This document shows positions 59,140-64,000 of a DNA stretch of 64,000 nucleotides, piece after piece (position 1 is the first letter of the stretch; each line of letters opens with the position of its first letter). The DNA comes from Chloroflexota bacterium. GTDB lineage: Bacteria > Chloroflexota > Anaerolineae > Anaerolineales > UBA11579. The position numbers were made by a program, and so were the translations under genes. The notes beneath the pieces were generated by a model that searched no databases, had not been told where the DNA came from, and worked only from the letters and a program-made list of their open reading frames with translations. The stretch covers positions 1 through 64,000 of the forward strand of contig JABFGG010000020.1 in NCBI GenBank assembly GCA_013112575.1, given 5' to 3'.

Positions 59140-59883
59140 CTATGGTTCACTCAAACTGAGGCCCGGCACCTGCACCAGCAGGCGGTAATAATCGCCATTC
59201 TCATCGGCCTCGCCCCCGATCCAGGCAGTGGAATTGACCACCTCCCAGGCTTTTTCCAGTGCAGTCCCCTCCATCCAGATACCACCAGCCGCATGAGCGA
59301 GTGAGATACCCAGGTCCTCTACAGACCAGGGAATAGCATCTTCGGGGGGCACTTCGAAATCCATTGCCAGACTGGTCACATAAGCCTCTTCCGGCACATA
59401 AGGCTTTCCAGCCATCCCGGCACCACTGGCAAGCTCTCCATACAAACGGTGGAAAGCTGCCGGCGCGCCTTCGGCGTATTCACAGACGCTTTTGTTCTCT
59501 TCGGATAAGCGCAGGCGCATGCACTGATTAGGCAGGTCCGTGACGTTGTAGTCAGCGTATTGATCTTTCCAGCCATAAAAACCGGCGTCTACCATCTTTT
59601 GTAGCAGCGCGGCCATTTCCTCCTCTCTTAGCTGAGCCTCCATGACCACACGCTGGCGGGCATCATTGATCTCTACCCAGATGAAACGCCCATCGCCATA
59701 GATGATGGCGTCGGGCAAGGCATTGATGGCCGTTTCATAAGGTACAAAACCGCAGCAGTTGCTTAGTTCCAGGACCACGTTTTCAGGATCATTGTTCCAG
59801 GCGATTTCAGGTTTTGGAGCAAACAGGCCACAGGCAAACAGTAAAAGGGCTAATAATGATAGATGTGATGCTTTCAATTTCAA
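59140..59883 (-). CDS. Lipoprotein of unknown function
   Basis: 247 residues. It begins with TTG at 59883 (GAGG 6 bases ahead), giving KLKASHLSLLALLLFACGLF with a lipobox Cys at 18. The mature part has paired cysteines (LSNCCGFVP, NQCMRLRLSE, KSVCEYAEG) and is about two-thirds beta by pattern; EMAALLQKMVDAGFYGW is a helix. No family is recognised. It begins 8 bases after the stop of a 30-residue membrane peptide gene and probably shares its transcript. Confidence 0.68.
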   Translation of the reverse strand: MKLKASHLSLLALLLFACGLFAPKPEIAWNNDPENVVLELSNCCGFVPYETAINALPDAIIYGDGRFIWVEINDARQRVVMEAQLREEEMAALLQKMVDAGFYGWKDQYADYNVTDLPNQCMRLRLSEENKSVCEYAEGAPAAFHRLYGELASGAGMAGKPYVPEEAYVTSLAMDFEVPPEDAIPWSVEDLGISLAHAAGGIWMEGTALEKAWEVVNSTAWIGGEADENGDYYRLLVQVPGLSLSEP

Positions 59884-59891
59884 TTTTTTCC

Positions 59892-59984
59892 TCAGGCAGT
59901 CACGAACATGGTGCTGAGCGCTACCATGGCGAACATGAAGATCATCAAAAACATTGCGAATTCTAACAGTCGATTGGTCAACAT
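59892..59984 (-). CDS. Small membrane peptide (30 residues)
   Basis: ATG at 59984 with a perfect AGGAGG ribosome site 6 bases upstream, stop at 59892. The peptide opens MLTNRLLEFAM and continues as one very hydrophobic, Met-rich helix (FLMIFMFAMVALSTMFVTA). It is too short for normal gene finders. It precedes the lipoprotein gene by 8 bases, in the same direction. It may be a translated leader that opens the TTG start of the lipoprotein, or a functional one-helix protein. No homologue is known to me. Confidence 0.6.
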   Translation of the reverse strand: MLTNRLLEFAMFLMIFMFAMVALSTMFVTA

Positions 59985-60053
59985 GGTGAGCCTCCTATTG
60001 CTCGGTTTCTCTTTCTCCTTCTCTAAACGTTGGAAGGCCTGTTTTTGTTCCCG

Positions 60054-60102
60054 ACTCAGGCAATGAAATTGCCTGAGTTTAAGAGAATGCTGCGCATTCT
60101 CT
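60054..60102. repeat. Tandem hairpin (REP-like) element
   Basis: ACTCAGGCAA-tgaaa-TTGCCTGAGT (60054-60078) and AGAGAATGC-tgc-GCATTCTCT (60082-60102), both perfect. The second has the GC-TGC-GC apex also seen at 8586-8598 (TTTGC-TGC-GCAAA). Confidence 0.6.
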
Positions 60103-60146
60103 AGGCTAGATTGGTCAGAATCACGTAAGAATCGCCATATTCACGT

Positions 60147-60176
60147 TGACATTACCTTGTAGTCTCACTTATAATA
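60147..60176 (+). promoter_or_regulatory. Consensus promoter of the rplU-rpmA-rpmE operon
   Basis: TTGACA (60147-60152), 18-base spacer, TATAAT (60171-60176): both hexamers are perfect, fitting a strong housekeeping promoter. Confidence 0.85.
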
Positions 60177-60182
60177 CTCCTC

Positions 60183-60304
60183 GCTTGCCCCGGCAGCATT
60201 GCTGGGGCTTCAATGTGTATATCCCCCATCTTCCCCACCTGTCCGGTGTAACCCTTCGGTGAACTGGCACGGGGCGGTGGTGAAGTGAAGCTTGGAGGCA
60301 GAAA
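60183..60304 (+). promoter_or_regulatory. Structured rplU leader, putative autoregulatory element
   Basis: About 120 bases between the predicted start of transcription and the L21 gene fold into a first hairpin with CAGC-att-GCTG (around 60190-60214) and a second, larger one in which CCGGT pairs with ACTGG and CCCC with GGGG (about 60234-60283), followed by GGAGG. Ribosomal protein L21 leaders are known in other bacteria; similarity to those is not shown here. Confidence 0.45.
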
Positions 60305-60955
60305 ATGAAATATGCCATCGTCGAAAGCGGCGGCAAACAATACAAAGCTGTCGAAGGCAGCACCATTGAGGTGGATCGCCTCAACATGGAAGCTGGCGAC
60401 AAACATGACTTCGACAGTGTGCTGCTCGTCTCACATGACGGCAGCGTGGTGGTAGGGACACCGACTATCTCCGGGGCCAAAGTGGCTGCAACTGTGGTCA
60501 AAGAGTTCAAAGGCCCCAAAGTGATCATCTACAAGTATCACTCCAGCAAACGCTACCGGCTGAAAAAAGGTCACCGCCAGTGGTACACCCGCTTGCAGAT
60601 CGAAGCCATCGAAGGTGTGAAGACCACACCCAAGAAAAAGGCAGAGAAAGCCGAAGAGCCCAAAGCGGAAGCCAAGCCCAAAGAAAAGGCCGCTCCGAAG
60701 GCAGAAAAACCTGTCGAAGAGAAAGTAGAAGCCCCAGCTGAAAGTGGTCCTTCTACCCGCAAAAAGGTTAGCAGCCTCGACTTGAACAAACGCTCGGTGG
60801 ATGCAATGGAAGCTGCCGATGTCAACACTGTAAGCCAGTTGCTCAAACTGCTGGCCGAAGGTGACAAAGCCGTTTTGGACCTGGAGGGCATTGGCCCCAA
60901 AGGTTTGGGAGAGATCAAGACGGTTCTAAAGGACGCAGGTTACGATCTGCCCTAA
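60305..60955 (+). CDS. rplU: 50S ribosomal protein L21 with alpha-CTD-like C-terminal domain
   Basis: 216 residues, twice the normal 103. Residues 1-105 are ordinary L21 ([40 protein letters not shown]). A Lys/Glu/Ala-Pro linker follows (about 106-152), then a 60-residue helical domain: [40 protein letters not shown], ending KDAGYDLP. It reads like the RNA polymerase alpha C-terminal domain (HhH with LGxKxLxEIKxxL). A second copy is on L31. GGAGG precedes the ATG. L21 binds 23S rRNA; the added role is unknown. Confidence 0.93.
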   Translation: MKYAIVESGGKQYKAVEGSTIEVDRLNMEAGDKHDFDSVLLVSHDGSVVVGTPTISGAKVAATVVKEFKGPKVIIYKYHSSKRYRLKKGHRQWYTRLQIEAIEGVKTTPKKKAEKAEEPKAEAKPKEKAAPKAEKPVEEKVEAPAESGPSTRKKVSSLDLNKRSVDAMEAADVNTVSQLLKLLAEGDKAVLDLEGIGPKGLGEIKTVLKDAGYDLP

Positions 60956-60967
60956 ACGAGGTTAGAA

Positions 60968-61231
60968 ATGGCACATAAAAAAGGTGGCGGCTCAAGCCGC
61001 AACGGTCGTGATAGCAATTCACAACGCCTCGGCGTGAAAAAATTTGGCGGCGAGCACGTGCTTTCCGGCAATATCATCGTGCGCCAACACGGCACACGCA
61101 TCAAACCCGGCCGGAACGTTGGTCTGGGCAAGGACTACACCATTTTCGCAACGATTGAAGGCGTAGTGGTATTTGACACCATCGCCAAAGGGCGCAAGCG
61201 TGTCAGCGTAATGCCTGTTGAAGAAGCATAA
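60968..61231 (+). CDS. rpmA: 50S ribosomal protein L27
   Basis: 87 residues, full length, with [20 protein letters not shown] at the N-terminus (which reaches the peptidyl transferase centre), the conserved [19 protein letters not shown] and [20 protein letters not shown]. There is no cleavable N-terminal extension of the Firmicute type. It follows rplU by 12 bases with GAGG before its ATG. Confidence 0.98.
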   Translation: MAHKKGGGSSRNGRDSNSQRLGVKKFGGEHVLSGNIIVRQHGTRIKPGRNVGLGKDYTIFATIEGVVVFDTIAKGRKRVSVMPVEEA

Positions 61232-61291
61232 ATTTATTCAAACCACGATAGAGTGCGGTGAATACCCCATCGCATCAAAGGATCGTACAAT

Positions 61292-61783
61292 ATGAAAGAA
61301 AAGATTCATCCTACTTATTTCCCAGAAGCCACAGTGACTTGTGCCTGTGGCAACACCTGGAAGACAGGCTCCACCCAGGAAGAGCTGCGCGTTGACATTT
61401 GCTCGAACTGCCACCCCTTCTACACCGGCGAACAGCGTATTGTTGACACCGAAGGCCAGGTAGACCGCTTCTACAAGCGCCTTGAAGCCCGCCAGCAGCA
61501 CATCGCTGAGCAGGAAGAAAAACATGCTGCTCGCATTTCCCCGTTGCGCCCCATGGACGAATTGGGCCTCAACAAGCGTGCAGTAGACGCCTTCAAAAAG
61601 GCCGACATCGAGAACGCCGGACAGTTCCTGGAAAAACTGGCTGAAGGTGACGAAGCTGTGCTGGCCATTGACGGTGTTGGTCGCAAAGCCCTCTCCGATG
61701 CCAAGAAGTTCCTACGCCGTTTCGGCTATGAGCTTCCCGAAGATGCTATATCTGAAGAAGAGACGGAAGCAGAAGCTGCCTAA
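61292..61783 (+). CDS. rpmE: 50S ribosomal protein L31 with alpha-CTD-like C-terminal domain
   Basis: 163 residues; normal L31 is about 70. Residues 1-70 are zinc-type L31: [40 protein letters not shown] with the Cys ligands, then [11 protein letters not shown]. From about residue 90 a second domain follows ([50 protein letters not shown]), parallel in every helix to the extra domain on L21. An acidic tail ([10 protein letters not shown]) ends the protein. A strong terminator lies downstream. Confidence 0.93.
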   Translation: MKEKIHPTYFPEATVTCACGNTWKTGSTQEELRVDICSNCHPFYTGEQRIVDTEGQVDRFYKRLEARQQHIAEQEEKHAARISPLRPMDELGLNKRAVDAFKKADIENAGQFLEKLAEGDEAVLAIDGVGRKALSDAKKFLRRFGYELPEDAISEEETEAEAA

Positions 61784-61800
61784 CTTGACTATGTAAACCC

Positions 61801-61833
61801 AAAAACGCCCGGCTAAAGCCGGGCGTTTTTTTT
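61801..61833 (+). terminator. Rho-independent terminator of the ribosomal protein operon
   Basis: CGCCCGGCT (61806-61814) pairs with AGCCGGGCG (61817-61825), followed by eight T and preceded by five A. Confidence 0.9.
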
Positions 61834-61917
61834 GCCATCAAACTTTTAAGGCTGACCGGTTGAAATCACCCTCTCCATCAAGTACACTAACCACAATCCA
61901 ACTCGAGATGAGGTCCC

Positions 61918-62490
61918 ATGAATCATAAGACAGGCTCCGTCGAAGTCATCACCGGCTCCATGTTTTGCGGCAAAACGGATGAGCTGATCCGCCGTTTGCG
62001 CCGGGCCACCATTGCCAAACAAAATGTGCAGGTCTTCAAACCCCAGATTGACAACCGTTACGCTGAAACCAAGATCGCTTCGCATGCCGGGGGCCAGTAT
62101 GAAGCGACCCCTGTGAAAGATTCCAAAGAACTTCGTTCAAAACTAAACGCGGACACCACGGTAGTGGCTATCGATGAAGCTCAGTTCTTTGACGACGGCA
62201 TTGCCGGGCTGGCCAACGAACTGGCCGAAAAAGGCATTCGCGTCATCGTCGGGGGGCTGGACACAGATTTCCGGGCAGAGCCTTTTGGCCCTATGCCCCA
62301 GATCATCTCCCAGGCTGAACGCGTGAGCAAGCTGCATGCCATCTGCATGGTGTGTGGCGAAGATGCTTCCCGCACGCAACGACTGGTAGATGGCAAGCCG
62401 GCACGCTATGATGACCCCATCGTGATCGTGGGTGCTGATGAAATGTATGAAGCTCGCTGCCGTAAGTGCCACGCAGTGCCGCGAGATTAA
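61918..62490 (+). CDS. tdk: Thymidine kinase
   Basis: 190 residues of the type II (TK1-like) family: P-loop [17 protein letters not shown] (about 13-29), the Walker B-type [13 protein letters not shown], the lasso region with [16 protein letters not shown] and zinc cysteines in CMVCGEDA and CRKCHAVP. It phosphorylates thymidine in the salvage pathway. GAGGT lies 5 bases before the ATG. The hpt gene follows 34 bases later, making a nucleotide-salvage pair. Confidence 0.96.
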   Translation: MNHKTGSVEVITGSMFCGKTDELIRRLRRATIAKQNVQVFKPQIDNRYAETKIASHAGGQYEATPVKDSKELRSKLNADTTVVAIDEAQFFDDGIAGLANELAEKGIRVIVGGLDTDFRAEPFGPMPQIISQAERVSKLHAICMVCGEDASRTQRLVDGKPARYDDPIVIVGADEMYEARCRKCHAVPRD

Positions 62491-62524
62491 CCATTCGTGT
62501 CATTCGTGATAAAAATATAATCCT

Positions 62525-63091
62525 ATGACCAAAGACATCGACTACAAACATTTCCTCGCAGAAATCCTTATTGACGAGGATACCCTTCAAAAGCGCATTG
62601 ATGAACTGGGAGAAGAGATTAGCAAGGATTACCGTGGCGAGGACCTGCTATTGATCTGCATCCTGCGCGGTGGTGTCATGTTCCTCACTGACCTCATGCG
62701 CCGTATCAACATCCCTCATGCCATCGACTTTATGGCCGTCTCTTCATACGGTGTTGGCGTACGCGAATCCAGCGGATCGGTACGCATCACACTTGATCTC
62801 AGCACCAATATCAAAGACCGTCACGTACTGCTAGTTGAAGATATTGTAGATAGTGGGCACACCATCGCTTCGGTGCTAGAGATGCTGGAAACACGGCAAC
62901 CCAAAAGCCTGCGAGTGTGTTCCCTGCTGGATAAAGCCAGCCGCCGCGAAGCCGTTGTGCCCCTGCACTACACAGGCTTTGAGATCGAGAATAAATTCGT
63001 GTTTGGCTACGGCCTGGACCTGGACGAGTTCTATCGCGGCCTGCCCTTCATTGGGGTGGTTGATACCGACAAGTACACTCCGCCTGATTAA
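62525..63091 (+). CDS. hpt: Hypoxanthine phosphoribosyltransferase
   Basis: 188 residues. The PRPP-binding motif VLLVEDIVDSGHTIASVLEM (about 100-119) and LICILRGGVMFLTDLMRRI, VRITLDLSTNIKDRH and FGYGLDLDEFYRGLPFIGVV are characteristic. It makes IMP or GMP from hypoxanthine or guanine. TATAAT (62516-62521) ends 3 bases before the ATG and no ribosome site is present; it may be read through from tdk or have its own leaderless transcript. The next gene starts 2 bases after its stop. Confidence 0.95.
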   Translation: MTKDIDYKHFLAEILIDEDTLQKRIDELGEEISKDYRGEDLLLICILRGGVMFLTDLMRRINIPHAIDFMAVSSYGVGVRESSGSVRITLDLSTNIKDRHVLLVEDIVDSGHTIASVLEMLETRQPKSLRVCSLLDKASRREAVVPLHYTGFEIENKFVFGYGLDLDEFYRGLPFIGVVDTDKYTPPD

Positions 63092-63093
63092 AA

Positions 63094-64000
63094 ATGGTAG
63101 AAGATGAAAACAAGCCGGAAAACAACGGGAGTAGCGATCCCTACGCGGGTCGCTGGATAGCCCGCGTCGGCGACCAGATCGTGGGACAGGGAAACACGCG
63201 CGAAGAGGCCCAGCAAGCAGCCAAAGCTGCCCGCCATAAAGACAAAGCAGAGATCAGTTTTTCATCCCTAAGCCAGGGGCTTAAATTAGGCCCGGTCTTC
63301 ACAAAATTGCAGGCACTGTTCTCTGAAAAGGAAGAGGTCTACCTTATCGGGGGTGCTGTGCGTGATGCCCTGCTGGGCAAAGCCTCGCACGACCTGGACT
63401 TCACCGTTCCTAAAAACGCTCTTAAGATAGCACGCAAAACTGCCAACAAGCTTGAAGGGGCTTACTATCGCCTGGGGGATGAGCACGAGATCGGGCGCGT
63501 GGTACTTACAGAAGAAAATGGCAAACGTCAAATATTAGACTTCGCGGATGTGCGCGGCCCGGATCTGGAAAGCGACCTGAGGGGCCGGGACTTCACCATT
63601 AACGCTATCGCTCTCAACATTCACAAACCAGATGAATTGATCGACCCTCTGGGGGGATTAGTAGATCTACGCACCAAACGCCTGAAAGCATGTTCCCCGC
63701 ACAGTTTTACAGATGACCCTGTGCGCATTCTTCGCGCAATTCGTTTTGCAATATTTTCTAAATATGCAATGGATGATGAGACAAAGCAGTGGATGCGAGC
63801 AGCTACAGATCAACTGCCAAAGGTCTCTGCCGAGAGAGTACGCGATGAATTGTTCCGCATTCTTGATGGCCCTCAACCCGCCACCGCCTTGCGCACTCTC
63901 GACATGCTAGGGGCTTTGCAGCACGTCTTACCTGAGTTGGAGAAGCTGAAAGAGGTAAAGCAATCGCCACCCCACATTTATGATGTGTGGGAACACTCAT
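63094..64000 (+). CDS. CCA-adding/poly(A) polymerase-type nucleotidyltransferase with DUF5678-like N-terminus (incomplete)
   Basis: Open reading frame running off the right edge, 302 codons visible. The nucleotidyltransferase head is clear from about residue 75: VYLIGGAVRDALLGK, HDLDFTVPKNA, GRDFTINAIALNIHKPD, GGLVDLRTKRLKA and DDPVRILRAIRFA. Before it lie about 60 residues with DPYAGRWIARVGDQIVGQGN and TREEAQQAAKAARHK, resembling the small DUF5678 unit. The enzyme adds or repairs CCA at tRNA ends. The start ATG is 2 bases after the hpt stop with no clear ribosome site, consistent with coupling. The C-terminus is outside the window. Confidence 0.9.
   Translation, partial: MVEDENKPENNGSSDPYAGRWIARVGDQIVGQGNTREEAQQAAKAARHKDKAEISFSSLSQGLKLGPVFTKLQALFSEKEEVYLIGGAVRDALLGKASHDLDFTVPKNALKIARKTANKLEGAYYRLGDEHEIGRVVLTEENGKRQILDFADVRGPDLESDLRGRDFTINAIALNIHKPDELIDPLGGLVDLRTKRLKACSPHSFTDDPVRILRAIRFAIFSKYAMDDETKQWMRAATDQLPKVSAERVRDELFRILDGPQPATALRTLDMLGALQHVLPELEKLKEVKQSPPHIYDVWEHS

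Larger units (their letters stand above)
59985..60304. other. Divergent region: tandem hairpins, promoter and leader of rplU
   Basis: It holds a tandem hairpin element (60054-60102), a consensus plus-strand promoter (60147-60176) and a leader of about 120 bases before rplU. No gene was found in it. Confidence 0.6.

Noticed and set aside
1..64000. CRISPR array, prophage or complete insertion sequence
   Set aside because: No regularly spaced repeats, phage genes or transposase were seen.

Overview
The window looks like a chromosomal segment of a bacterium of the phylum Chloroflexota, most likely class Anaerolineae. This is an inference from gene content: membrane proteins ending in the WLWLA-type helical repeat common in that class, a divergent split glutamate synthase, an ABC-2 exporter trio, many secreted lipoproteins, and ribosomal proteins L21 and L31 that both carry an extra C-terminal domain. 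No rRNA, tRNA, CRISPR array, prophage or complete insertion sequence was seen. Base composition looks even throughout, with no obvious foreign island.

Layout from left to right. 1-6300: a SulP transporter start, an M50 site-2 protease with CBS domains, a DUF2294 protein, a propeller lipoprotein, PadR and ArsR regulators (the latter with an AHSA1-like partner), then a frameshifted gene and a gene-poor stretch. 6300-12800: rsmG and a LysM/C39 secreted protein from a 49-base divergent promoter region, infA, methylmalonyl-CoA mutase large subunit with its epimerase, and a putative sensor protein. 12800-19200: a DMT transporter, a DUF3109/aminotransferase-free kinase-like pair, and a MarR-MacA-MacB efflux operon. 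19400-25200: a three-gene glutamate-synthase-like operon preceded by a ~330-base structured leader that ends in an intrinsic terminator. 25200-30100: two paralogous membrane/TPR-like proteins, murJ and a secreted protein.

30100-36400 is a genome-maintenance region: a VOC protein, a degenerate receiver, an AlkC-like glycosylase and Tag are arranged as one operon behind a consensus promoter whose spacer contains a GAAC-N4-GTTC (LexA-type) site, followed by an ABC-2 exporter and an O6-alkylguanine methyltransferase. 36400-51100: S41 protease lipoprotein, RpiB-like protein, SerA-like dehydrogenase, M32 carboxypeptidase, a receiver/IDH-like pair, lipoprotein, Ser/Thr kinase with TolB-like propeller, HD and M50 proteins diverging from DUF951-rsmI-pgi/pmi-GH5. 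51100-64000: PspC, thiolase, DMT transporter, a complete 2-oxoacid:ferredoxin oxidoreductase operon (DABC), LysE, MOSC, DMT, a lipoprotein with a tiny upstream membrane peptide, then rplU-rpmA-rpmE-tdk-hpt and the start of a CCA-adding enzyme.

Together the metabolic genes point to a heterotroph using propionyl/methylmalonyl-CoA, thiolase and ferredoxin-linked 2-oxoacid oxidation, with glutamate synthesis through a reorganised GltS. The main items for follow-up are the structured glutamate-synthase leader, the alpha-CTD-like tails on L21 and L31, the putative SOS-controlled alkylation-repair operon, a twice-occurring operator at two promoters, a perfect palindrome holding two divergent -10 elements, and repeated signs of leaderless transcription.
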